This document shows, in pieces, positions 1 through 5,214 of a stretch of 6,053 bases of DNA; position 1 is the stretch's first letter; each line of letters begins with the position of its first letter. Position numbers and translations under genes: made by a program. Source of the stretch: Actinomycetota bacterium (GTDB taxonomy: Bacteria; Actinomycetota; Actinomycetes; Nanopelagicales; Nanopelagicaceae); assembly GCA_947452525.1 (NCBI GenBank), contig CANGCW010000058.1:1-6053 (forward strand), in the 5' to 3' direction. Under the pieces are notes generated by a model. The model was not told the DNA's origin. It ran no database searches and worked only from the letters and a program-made list of their open reading frames with translations.

Positions 1-60
1 ACTCGAACCCCCGACCCGGTGATTAAGAGTCACCTGCTCTACCAACTGAGCTAACCACGC
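1..60 (-). tRNA. tRNA-Lys (anticodon CTT), 3' end cut by window edge
   Basis: Read on the minus strand, the 5' acceptor strand GCGTGGT (from position 60) is followed by TA, the D arm GCTC...GAGC, the anticodon stem GGTGA/TCACC around the loop CTCTTAA, and a T arm beginning GGGGGTTCGA. The loop gives anticodon CTT, which reads the lysine codon AAG. The 3' half of the T stem, the acceptor 3' strand and the CCA end lie outside the window, so acceptor pairing cannot be checked. A possible promoter and a long inverted repeat lie directly upstream (61-137). Confidence 0.93.
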
Positions 61-64
61 CGGA

Positions 65-136
65 CTAACTACTGCAGTGGCAGACCCTACCAGCGTGCGC
101 GAGCACCTGCAAAAGGACTTTTTCTGCGGTAGTTAG
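65..136. repeat. 13-bp inverted repeat upstream of tRNA-Lys
   Basis: The arms are CTAACTACTGCAG (65-77) and CTGCGGTAGTTAG (124-136). They are complementary at 12 of 13 positions; the remaining pair (73/128) is a G-U wobble in plus-strand RNA and an A/C mismatch in minus-strand RNA. The 46-nt interior contains a smaller hairpin (91-109): GTGC/GCAC closed by the tetraloop GCGA on the plus strand, extended by CAG/CTG with one bulged C. No T-run follows either arm, so it does not look like a simple terminator. It fills most of the gap between the DUF4389 gene and tRNA-Lys and encloses the candidate tRNA promoter. Confidence 0.6.
84..112 (-). promoter_or_regulatory. candidate promoter of tRNA-Lys
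   Basis: On the minus strand TTGCAG (107-112) is followed after exactly 17 nt by TAGGGT (84-89). TAGGGT fits the actinobacterial -10 pattern TAGRRT and TTGCAG shares the TTG of the -35 consensus. The predicted start near 77 gives a leader of about 17 nt before the tRNA 5' end at 60. The assignment is by pattern only. Confidence 0.4.
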
Positions 137-152
137 GCTGTAAAACTCCCTC

Positions 153-737
153 TTAAAGCGCGAGGGCGAAGCCTGGATATTCGTCCGTTACAAGGACGAG
201 GGCATAGCCGGCGATCTCATTCCAGAAGGAGATGAGGGCGTAGATGTACTTGCCAGCGAACTCTGGAAGGTTGCCTGTGAAGAGGATGCTGAACCAGCCG
301 TAGAGAACGACTGCCAATCCGCCTACTGCGTAAACCGCACCGACAATGACGACTGGGAGGACGAGGATCCATTTAACGATTGCCTTGCCGCGGCTCAGAG
401 TTGCCCCACCCTTGATATCAGGGAAGATAACTGAAACCTCATCATTGCGCTCCAGCGTTGGGTACTTATCAGTCAAGAGAAATACATATGCAGATATGCG
501 AGTCTGCAGTTCAAGAATTGCATGATTAAAAGTGAGCAGGTAGCTCGGATAGATACCCGTAAAAAGCAGGGCGAGTGCGACAGAGCCTGAGATGAGGCCT
601 AGGCTATTGAAGGAGATGCTGGAATTCGTAATTGTGCCGGCCCATACTGCAATAGGGATAACAAGTATGAGGCGGAAGAAGGCACTCTTGCGATCGCGGT
701 TTGTTAGCTTTACTTCGATATTGGTCTCAATGCTCAT
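153..737 (-). CDS. integral membrane protein with two DUF4389 units
   Basis: The product is a 194-residue membrane protein of unknown function that I place in the DUF4389 family from remembered sequence features. Two copies of the unit are visible, about residues 6-95 and 100-190. Each has a short polar lead-in, a helix starting around LVIP or VLPV (23-39; 121-143), a second helix ending in LFTG (45-61; 140-155), and a closing segment ending LLTDKYP (87-93) or LVTDEYP (182-188). The LFTG-to-TD.YP spacing is nearly equal in both copies (29 and 30 residues), which supports internal duplication. Four membrane helices are expected and there is no signal peptide. The start at 737 lies 25 nt after the ppa stop. 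There is no Shine-Dalgarno sequence, but a TAGACT box sits 6 nt before the ATG, which suggests a leaderless mRNA; read-through from ppa is the alternative. Confidence 0.85.
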   Translation of the reverse strand: MSIETNIEVKLTNRDRKSAFFRLILVIPIAVWAGTITNSSISFNSLGLISGSVALALLFTGIYPSYLLTFNHAILELQTRISAYVFLLTDKYPTLERNDEVSVIFPDIKGGATLSRGKAIVKWILVLPVVIVGAVYAVGGLAVVLYGWFSILFTGNLPEFAGKYIYALISFWNEIAGYALVLVTDEYPGFALAL

Positions 738-743
738 GGGTAG

Positions 744-749
744 AGTCTA
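744..749 (-). promoter_or_regulatory. possible -10 box for leaderless DUF4389 transcript
   Basis: TAGACT on the minus strand ends 6 nt before the A of the ATG at 737, so transcription would begin at or next to the start codon. No Shine-Dalgarno sequence is present in the 25-nt gap after ppa, and no -35 hexamer is recognisable at 17-18 nt. Leaderless genes with this arrangement are common in actinobacteria. The box is short and could arise by chance. Confidence 0.3.
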
Positions 750-762
750 AGACCAATCTGAA

Positions 763-1257
763 TTAGTGGGCTTTATAGCGTGCGTATGAATCGTTAATTT
801 CTTGCTCTGCAGCGTCGTGGCCGACCCAATCTCCGCCATGAACTTCCTTGCCAGGCTCGAGCGTCTTGTAGACCTCGAAGAAGTGCTTAATTTCAGCGAG
901 TTCATACTTTGGAACATCTGCAAGATCTTGAAGATTTGATTTACGCACATCACCAGCAGGGACACAGAGAAGCTTGTCGTCTCCACCCTTCTCATCGGTC
1001 ATGCGGAACATTCCAATAACGCGGCATGAGACTACGCAGCCAGGAAAAGTTGGCTCATCCAACATGACGAGCGCATCAAGCGGGTCGCCATCGAGGGAGA
1101 GGGTGTTCTTTACGAAACCGTAATCGTGAGGGAAGCGTGTTGCTGTGAAGAGCATGCGGTCGAGACGAACCTCACCGGTGTCATGGTTGATCTCATACTT
1201 ATTACGGGAACCTGCAGGGATCTCGATAACAACATCGAAAATGAGTGAATTTGGCAC
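763..1257 (-). CDS. ppa: inorganic pyrophosphatase (family I), GTG start
   Basis: This cytoplasmic enzyme hydrolyses pyrophosphate to two phosphates (EC 3.6.1.1), pulling polymerisation and activation reactions forward. From the GTG at 1255-1257 the protein has 164 residues, a usual length for compact bacterial family I enzymes. Residues matching the E. coli active site are visible: E12, K20 and E22 (SRNKYE), R34, Y46 (DYGF), the signature DGDPLD with D56, D58 and D61, then D88, D93 and K95 (MTDEKGGDDK), and Y130-K131. I prefer the GTG because AAGGAG lies 4 nt upstream and the protein then begins close to the conserved FDVVIEIP. The TTG at 1290 would add eleven Arg/Thr-rich residues that the family lacks. 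It follows tRNA-His on the same strand; no convincing promoter was found between them, although a lone TTGACC occurs at 1308-1313. Confidence 0.96.
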   Translation of the reverse strand: MPNSLIFDVVIEIPAGSRNKYEINHDTGEVRLDRMLFTATRFPHDYGFVKNTLSLDGDPLDALVMLDEPTFPGCVVSCRVIGMFRMTDEKGGDDKLLCVPAGDVRKSNLQDLADVPKYELAEIKHFFEVYKTLEPGKEVHGGDWVGHDAAEQEINDSYARYKAH

Positions 1258-1321
1258 GGTGCTCCTTGCAGTTCTCCGCCTACCCCTCAATGTGAAGGGT
1301 GGGTCAGGGTCAAGATAAAAG

Positions 1322-1398
1322 TGGGGTGAGCGACGGGGCTCGAACCCGCGACATCTCGGACCACAACCGAGTGCTCTACCAGCTGAGCTACGCCCACC
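1322..1398 (-). tRNA. tRNA-His (anticodon GTG)
   Basis: On the minus strand the acceptor strands GTGGGCG (1391-1397) and CGCTCAC (1326-1332) pair fully with one G-T wobble. The D arm is GCTC...GAGC, the anticodon arm is CTCGG-TTGTGGT-CCGAG, and the T arm is GCGGG-TTCGAGC-CCCGT. The anticodon GTG reads histidine codons. The histidine identity pair is encoded: G-1 (position 1398) opposite C73 (position 1325). The CCA end is also encoded in the DNA (1322-1324). It lies between orn and ppa, all in the same direction. Confidence 0.97.
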
Positions 1399-1464
1399 AT
1401 GTAGCGGGAATTGTACGGTGTCGACAAGGGGCGAGGGAAATTGGTTAACCCAATCCGCTACATG
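1398..1464. repeat. 10-bp perfect inverted repeat upstream of tRNA-His
   Basis: The arms are CATGTAGCGG (1398-1407) and CCGCTACATG (1455-1464), perfectly complementary and separated by 47 nt. Skipping two bases, four more pairs (ATTG 1410-1413 with CAAT 1451-1454) extend the stem. The interior holds the palindrome GGTTAACC (1443-1450) and the candidate -10 box of tRNA-His. No T-run follows, so this is not a standard terminator for orn. The outer arm starts at the G-1 nucleotide of the tRNA. Confidence 0.6.
1410..1415 (-). promoter_or_regulatory. candidate -10 box of tRNA-His
   Basis: TACAAT on the minus strand matches TATAAT at five of six positions. Its expected start point (about 1403) would leave a leader of some five nucleotides before the tRNA 5' end at 1398. 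No good -35 hexamer is visible at 16-19 nt. The box lies at the inner edge of the inverted repeat 1398-1464. Confidence 0.4.
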
Positions 1465-1476
1465 CGAAGTCGCTAG

Positions 1477-2028
1477 TTAGGCGGGAATGAAGATCTTTGA
1501 GCGGTAATAATCGAGTTCATCGATGGAGTCCCGAATATCTCCGAGTGCGCGGTGGTTGCCGGTCTTCTTCGGGGCGTTGAAGTAGACCCCTGGATACCAG
1601 CGGCGGGCTAACTCCTTGATGGAGGAGACATCCACGGTGCGATAGTGAAGGTAGGCATTCACCTCTGGCAGGTCGCGGGCGATGAAGTTGCGGTCAACGG
1701 AGACGGAATTTCCCGCGAGCGGTGACTTTCCGGCAGCCGGGGCATACTTATTTATATATTCAAGAATCTGCTTCTGCGCCTCTTCCAGAGTGGTGCCCTT
1801 CGGAATCTCAGTGATAAGGCCGCTATCGGTATGCATCTGACGGACGAAGTCATTCATCCCATCCAGCTGCTCCTGCGTCGCCTTAATGACAAGGTCAACG
1901 CCCTCGCCAAGGACGTTCAATTGGGAGTCGGTCACAAGGACGGCAATCTCTACGAGCACATCCTTGGTCAGGTCAAGACCGGTCATCTCGCAATCGACCC
2001 AGATCAGATTTGGATTCTCTACCGCCAT
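1477..2028 (-). CDS. orn: oligoribonuclease (DEDDh 3'-5' exonuclease)
   Basis: Orn degrades the shortest RNA fragments (2-5 nt, including pGpG from c-di-GMP turnover) to mononucleotides in the cytoplasm. The DEDDh catalytic set is complete. Numbered from the ATG at 2028 (183 residues), these are D12 and E14 in WVDCEMTGLD, D112 in SVDRNF, then H159 and D164 in NHRALGD. The first three coincide with E. coli Orn numbering. An upstream in-frame ATG at 2040 would add four residues (187 aa). I prefer 2028 because TATGCT, a good -10 box, overlaps the upstream ATG and ends 7 nt before the second, as in leaderless actinobacterial genes; neither ATG has a Shine-Dalgarno sequence. The gene is divergent from pstC and is followed by tRNA-His. 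Confidence 0.95.
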   Translation of the reverse strand: MAVENPNLIWVDCEMTGLDLTKDVLVEIAVLVTDSQLNVLGEGVDLVIKATQEQLDGMNDFVRQMHTDSGLITEIPKGTTLEEAQKQILEYINKYAPAAGKSPLAGNSVSVDRNFIARDLPEVNAYLHYRTVDVSSIKELARRWYPGVYFNAPKKTGNHRALGDIRDSIDELDYYRSKIFIPA

Positions 2029-2035
2029 AGTGGCA

Positions 2036-2041
2036 AGCATA
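2036..2041 (-). promoter_or_regulatory. probable -10 box for leaderless orn transcript
   Basis: TATGCT on the minus strand fits TANNNT and ends 7 nt before the ATG at 2028, so transcription would begin at the start codon. It overlaps the alternative upstream ATG (2040), which could then not be used. No clear -35 hexamer is seen. Confidence 0.4.
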
Positions 2042-2076
2042 GGGGAGAGCCAGCTTTGAGAGGGAAAGGCGATTTA

Positions 2077-2109
2077 TTTCATAGCCAGTTAACCGGCTGT
2101 TCACTTTTC
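2077..2109 (+). promoter_or_regulatory. PHO box upstream of pstC (three 11-bp direct repeats)
   Basis: Three contiguous 11-bp units are visible: TTTCATAGCCA (2077-2087, weak), GTTAACCGGCT (2088-2098) and GTTCACTTTTC (2099-2109). This is the layout of actinobacterial PhoP/RegX3-type PHO boxes, whose units start with GTTCA or GTTAA. The 18 bp from 2088 to 2105 recur with two substitutions upstream of pstS at 5079. The last strong unit overlaps the -35 position expected for the pstC promoter, as suits an activator site. The protein that binds here is inferred, not shown; no regulator gene is in the window. Confidence 0.8.
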
Positions 2110-2127
2110 GATGCCCCCAATTCAGGT

Positions 2128-2133
2128 TAGAGG
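2128..2133 (+). promoter_or_regulatory. candidate -10 box of pstCAB
   Basis: TAGAGG resembles the actinobacterial -10 TAGRRT (five of six). It lies 18 nt after the PHO box, so the box overlaps the -35 position. The start point near 2140 lies upstream of the ATG at 2150 and downstream of the alternative ATG at 2111, which supports the later start for pstC. Confidence 0.35.
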
Positions 2134-2149
2134 CGCGAAGATTAGCCTC

Positions 2150-3145
2150 ATGTCCCAGACCGTCCTCAACTCTGCGCTGCCCGCAAAGCGCGAGATAACG
2201 ACCAAGCCAAGACTCTCAGATCGTATCTTTCGTTCCGTCGTGACAAGTGGTGGCCTCTCATCACTAGTCATCCTTGGACTTATTTTTATCTTTCTTCTTT
2301 ATCAGGGCTACAACACATTGCACTCTCAGGGCATTCATTTTCTTACCGGCTCTAACTGGAATGCAGCGCTAAACGACTCTGGCTCGCTGGATTTGAAGAA
2401 CTCGCAATTCGGCATCGCGGCCATGCTTATCGGAACGCTCGTCTGCTCAACTATTGCAATCATAATCTCAGTACCAATATCAGTGATGACCGCGCTCTTC
2501 CTAAATTTTTACGCACCGGATCGCATAAAAAAGTTTATGGTCACGGTAGTCGATCTGATGGCTGCCTTCCCATCAATCCTCTACGGTATTTGGGGATTTT
2601 TCGTCTTGATGCCATCAGCCGTGTACATCGCAAAGCTACTTCATCTCTACTTCGGATGGATTCCATTCTTCAAAATGGAAGCACCGGTCTTTGATCGCTC
2701 GCCATTTATTGCCGGAATTATTCTTGCCATCATGATTATTCCGATCGTGACCTCGATCTCCCGTGAAATCTTCTCCCAAACACCGCTGGATCGCGTACAG
2801 GCTGCCTATGCCCTTGGCGCAACTCGCCTCGGGATGATTAAGGCCGTTGCATTTCCATATGCACGAGGTGGAATCATCGGTAGCGCAATGCTCGGACTAG
2901 GTCGCGCAATGGGTGAGACCGTTGCCGTTTACACAGTGCTAAATATTGTTTATCAAGTTAATTGGCATGTTCTACTTGGTGCCGGTGGAAATATTGCATC
3001 AATGATCCTATTGAAGTTTGGTGAAGCCGGACCGGATGAAGTCAAAGCGCTAATGGCAGCAGGTCTCGTACTCTTCGTCGCGACACTCATCGTTAACTCA
3101 CTTGCAAATATCATTGTTCGACGCACTTCAAAGGGCGGTAAATAA
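2150..3145 (+). CDS. pstC: phosphate ABC transporter permease PstC
   Basis: PstC is one of the two membrane subunits of the Pst importer, forming with PstA the channel through which PstS delivers phosphate and PstB supplies energy. From the ATG at 2150 it has 331 residues and six predicted helices: about 36-54, 88-118, 130-154, 186-204, 248-270 and 300-323. The cytoplasmic EAA loop that contacts the ATPase is clear (residues 218-243, with AAYALGATRLG and a following FPYARGG). The extracytoplasmic segment 60-86 is typical. An in-frame ATG at 2111 would add 13 residues but abuts the PHO box and precedes the likely transcription start. A weak GAAGA (2137-2141) is the only Shine-Dalgarno candidate. 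Its TAA shares one base with the pstA ATG (TAATG), so the two are probably translationally coupled. Confidence 0.95.
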   Translation: MSQTVLNSALPAKREITTKPRLSDRIFRSVVTSGGLSSLVILGLIFIFLLYQGYNTLHSQGIHFLTGSNWNAALNDSGSLDLKNSQFGIAAMLIGTLVCSTIAIIISVPISVMTALFLNFYAPDRIKKFMVTVVDLMAAFPSILYGIWGFFVLMPSAVYIAKLLHLYFGWIPFFKMEAPVFDRSPFIAGIILAIMIIPIVTSISREIFSQTPLDRVQAAYALGATRLGMIKAVAFPYARGGIIGSAMLGLGRAMGETVAVYTVLNIVYQVNWHVLLGAGGNIASMILLKFGEAGPDEVKALMAAGLVLFVATLIVNSLANIIVRRTSKGGK

Positions 3146-4215
3146 TGACGACGACGGTCTCTACCCCTTCATCAATAATTCCAGAGCCTCGTCGACCTTG
3201 GCTTGCAACACCTCGCCAACGGGCAGAAGTTTTTGCGGTAATTTTCATCGCCGCAATTATTGATATCTCACTAGTCGCGATCACGCCTCTTAAGGGCAAA
3301 CTTGCCTATCTCGGACTCTTCCTGATTATCTATCCAGCTTTGGATTATCTCGTCGTTCGTGCACAGCGCGGTAAATCAGCTGGTTCTGATGCACTCTTCC
3401 GCGCACTTGTGAATTTCTCAATGGCGATAGCACTCCTTCCCATCGTCTCCATTCTGTGGACCGTGTGGTCTCGCGGACATAAGGGTCTGCATTGGAATCT
3501 CTTTACGCAGGATATGCACTCGGCATCCGTCACCGATCCAGTTCTCACCCACGGCGGACTTATACACGCCGTCATCGGATCAATCCTTATTGTTGTCGCT
3601 GCACTAGTGGTGGCAGTCCCACTTGGATTACTCACAGCAATTTATCTCACTGAAATCCAGGGCAAGTTCACTCGTCCAATTAAATTTCTAGTTCAATCTA
3701 TGTCGGGCGTTCCATCGATTGTTGCCGGACTTTTCATTCTCGCAGCAATTGTCTATCCGGTAACAAAGACATTCAACGGATTTGAAGGATCGCTCGCACT
3801 AGCAATATTGATGATTCCAACGATTGCTCGAACGGCAGAGGAAGTCCTCTTGCTTATTCCTCACGATCTGCGCGAGACCGGCCTTGCGCTCGGCGGAACG
3901 CAGTGGCGTACAGTTCAAAAGATTATTCTTCCGGCGGCGCGAAGCGGCCTTGTGACTGCAATGATCCTCGGCGTTGCTCGAGTTGCCGGCGAGACTGCAC
4001 CAATTGTTCTTCTCACCGGCGGTGGAGATACAACGAATTGGAACCTCTTCAACGGCCCAATGGGCACGCTTCCGTTCTATATTTGGAAGGGCTTCGGTGC
4101 TGGAACAGATGAGTCATTCCAGCGCGCGTGGACTGGAATCTTGGTACTACTAGTTGTTGTGCTCGTGCTCTTTGCACTTGCACGTTTCTTAGGTGGAAGA
4201 AGGAACTCTAAATGA
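3145..4215 (+). CDS. pstA: phosphate ABC transporter permease PstA, with N-terminal extension
   Basis: PstA is the second permease subunit and pairs with PstC in the inner ring of the Pst importer. The protein has 356 residues, about 60 more than E. coli PstA. The extra length is N-terminal: a polar stretch (1-28) and two additional hydrophobic segments (about 28-47 and 52-71) before the usual six helices (84-108, 140-168, 181-206, 215-229, 268-291 and 328-349). The EAA loop is at 244-269 (ETGLALGGTQW followed by LPAARSG). VPSIVAGLF at 189-197 and ARVAGETAP at 278-286 are also typical of the family. The start overlaps the pstC stop by one base, with AAAGGG (3130-3135) upstream. Its TGA overlaps the pstB ATG (ATGA). 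Confidence 0.95.
   Translation: MTTTVSTPSSIIPEPRRPWLATPRQRAEVFAVIFIAAIIDISLVAITPLKGKLAYLGLFLIIYPALDYLVVRAQRGKSAGSDALFRALVNFSMAIALLPIVSILWTVWSRGHKGLHWNLFTQDMHSASVTDPVLTHGGLIHAVIGSILIVVAALVVAVPLGLLTAIYLTEIQGKFTRPIKFLVQSMSGVPSIVAGLFILAAIVYPVTKTFNGFEGSLALAILMIPTIARTAEEVLLLIPHDLRETGLALGGTQWRTVQKIILPAARSGLVTAMILGVARVAGETAPIVLLTGGGDTTNWNLFNGPMGTLPFYIWKGFGAGTDESFQRAWTGILVLLVVVLVLFALARFLGGRRNSK
4200..4204 (+). promoter_or_regulatory. ribosome binding site of pstB
   Basis: AAGGA lies 7 nt before the ATG at 4212, inside the last codons of pstA. It fixes the pstB start at the ATGA overlap, and so also the unusually long N-terminus of PstB. Confidence 0.6.
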
Positions 4216-5075
4216 GTGAAGAAAGAGAGAAGCCAGAGATGGAAACTCAGACTCAGACAAGCTCACTAGCTGGAATTGCAAGCGGTCACCAACCGTCGGA
4301 GAAGGCGCTAGGCGTAGGCCTAGAGGCCCGTGGTATTCATGCTTGGTTCGGCCAGAAGCACGTGCTGAAAGATGTCTCACTCGATTTCTGGGCCGGCACC
4401 GTCACTGCACTCATTGGTCCTTCTGGCTGCGGTAAGTCAACCTTTATTCGCACCCTCAATCGTATGCACGAATTTATCCCAACCGCTGCGATGGCAGGAC
4501 AGGTTCTCCTTGATGGCCATGACATCTATGACCCAGGCGTAGATGTAACAAAGATTCGCCTGAAGGTTGGCATGGTCTTCCAGAAGCCAAATCCATTCCC
4601 ATCAATGACTATTGCCGAGAACGTCCTTGCTGGTTTGAAGCTGGCAAATCTCAAAGTTGAAAATAAGGATGATCTTTTACAAGAGTGCCTCGAGCGCGCA
4701 GGTCTCTGGAATGAAGTGAAGGATCGTCTCAATACCTATGGTGGCGCACTCTCAGGTGGTCAACAGCAACGCCTCTGCATTGCCCGTTCACTGGCCGTAC
4801 GTCCTCAGGTGCTCCTCATGGATGAGCCTTGTTCTGCCCTTGACCCAGGGTCAACGCTCAAGGTGGAAGAGACAATTTCACACCTATCGTCATCGATGAC
4901 AATCATCATCGTGACACACAATATGCAGCAGGCAGCTCGCGTCTCTGATTACACCGCCTTCTTCCTCTCCGACGGTGGCCCCGGCGAGATGATTGAAGTT
5001 GGTAACACCAATGAAATTTTCTCTCGCCCTCGCGATCAGCGCACAGAGAACTACGTCACAGGCAGATTCGGCTAA
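4212..5075 (+). CDS. pstB: phosphate ABC transporter ATP-binding protein PstB
   Basis: PstB is the ATPase that powers phosphate import through PstCA; two copies bind the EAA loops on the cytoplasmic face. All nucleotide-binding motifs are intact: Walker A GPSGCGKST (69-77), Q-loop Q124 in FQKPNPFP, signature LSGGQQQR (180-187), Walker B LLMDEP (201-206), D-loop SALD (208-211) and switch H236 in VTHN. The ending TGRFG is typical of PstB. At 287 residues it is about 30 longer than usual. The excess is a polar, probably disordered N-terminus (1-35, rich in E, T, S and Q), and no better internal Met start is seen. AAGGA (4200-4204) lies 7 nt before the ATG, which overlaps the pstA stop by four bases. 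The phoU gene often found next to pstB is absent here. Confidence 0.97.
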   Translation: MSEEREKPEMETQTQTSSLAGIASGHQPSEKALGVGLEARGIHAWFGQKHVLKDVSLDFWAGTVTALIGPSGCGKSTFIRTLNRMHEFIPTAAMAGQVLLDGHDIYDPGVDVTKIRLKVGMVFQKPNPFPSMTIAENVLAGLKLANLKVENKDDLLQECLERAGLWNEVKDRLNTYGGALSGGQQQRLCIARSLAVRPQVLLMDEPCSALDPGSTLKVEETISHLSSSMTIIIVTHNMQQAARVSDYTAFFLSDGGPGEMIEVGNTNEIFSRPRDQRTENYVTGRFG

Positions 5076-5078
5076 GCC

Positions 5079-5122
5079 GTTAACCGAGTGTTCACTCAAG
5101 CACAATCAGTCGTTAAGACATT
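5079..5122 (+). promoter_or_regulatory. PHO box upstream of pstS (11-bp direct repeats)
   Basis: The box begins 4 nt after the pstB stop. Units in 11-bp register are GTTAACCGAGT (5079-5089), GTTCACTCAAG (5090-5100), a degenerate CACAATCAGTC (5101-5111) and GTTAAGACATT (5112-5122). The first 18 bp match the pstC box at 16 positions. A PhoP/RegX3-type response regulator is the expected activator. If the promoter is spaced as at pstC, a -10-like TTTAAC (5121-5126) would start transcription near 5133, inside the following terminator hairpin. Confidence 0.78.
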
Positions 5123-5123
5123 T

Positions 5124-5157
5124 AACACCCTCCGTTTTACGGGGGGTGTTTTAATTT
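5124..5157 (+). terminator. rho-independent terminator after pstB
   Basis: The arms AACACCCTCCG (5124-5134) and CGGGGGGTGTT (5140-5150) form an 11-bp stem with one T-G wobble, closed by the loop TTTTA and followed by TTAATTT (5151-5157). It should end the pstCAB mRNA, so that pstS is a separate transcription unit or depends on partial read-through. Confidence 0.88.
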
Positions 5158-5170
5158 CGCTACGTACAGA

Positions 5171-5185
5171 GGTTAATAGATAACC
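5171..5185. repeat. short inverted repeat in the pstS leader
   Basis: GGTTA (5171-5175) and TAACC (5181-5185) are perfect inverted 5-bp arms around ATAGA. They lie 30-44 nt upstream of the pstS ATG. The site could be an operator or part of a second promoter. It is not in register with the 11-bp PHO units, and its short length makes chance a real possibility. Confidence 0.3.
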
Positions 5186-5203
5186 GATCCGCAAGGATTT
5201 ATG

Positions 5204-5209
5204 AAAGGG
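5204..5209 (+). promoter_or_regulatory. ribosome binding site of pstS
   Basis: AAAGGG lies 5 nt before the ATG at 5215 and, with the signal peptide that follows, supports this start. Confidence 0.5.
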
Positions 5210-5214
5210 AATAC

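Noticed and set aside
1258..1290. TTG start giving a 175-residue pyrophosphatase
   Set aside because: The eleven added residues are Arg/Thr-rich and not part of the family. The GTG at 1257 has AAGGAG upstream and gives a normal length.
1281..1300. Weak hairpin (CCCT/AGGG) between tRNA-His and ppa as a terminator
   Set aside because: The stem is only 4-5 bp with no T-run on either strand.
1443..1450. GGTTAACC palindrome as another PHO box
   Set aside because: It is a single unit without an 11-bp repeat partner and lies between orn and tRNA-His, not before a phosphate gene.
2029..2040. ATG at 2040 as the orn start
   Set aside because: It overlaps a good -10 box, has no Shine-Dalgarno sequence, and the later ATG restores the E. 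coli numbering of the first catalytic residues. It cannot be fully excluded.
1831..2130. Open frame on the plus strand opposite orn
   Set aside because: It is the antisense of a clearly conserved gene, with no recognisable protein features or ribosome binding site.
2111..2149. In-frame upstream ATG that would extend PstC by 13 residues
   Set aside because: It begins two bases after the PHO box and upstream of the likely transcription start, and the added residues do not look like family sequence.
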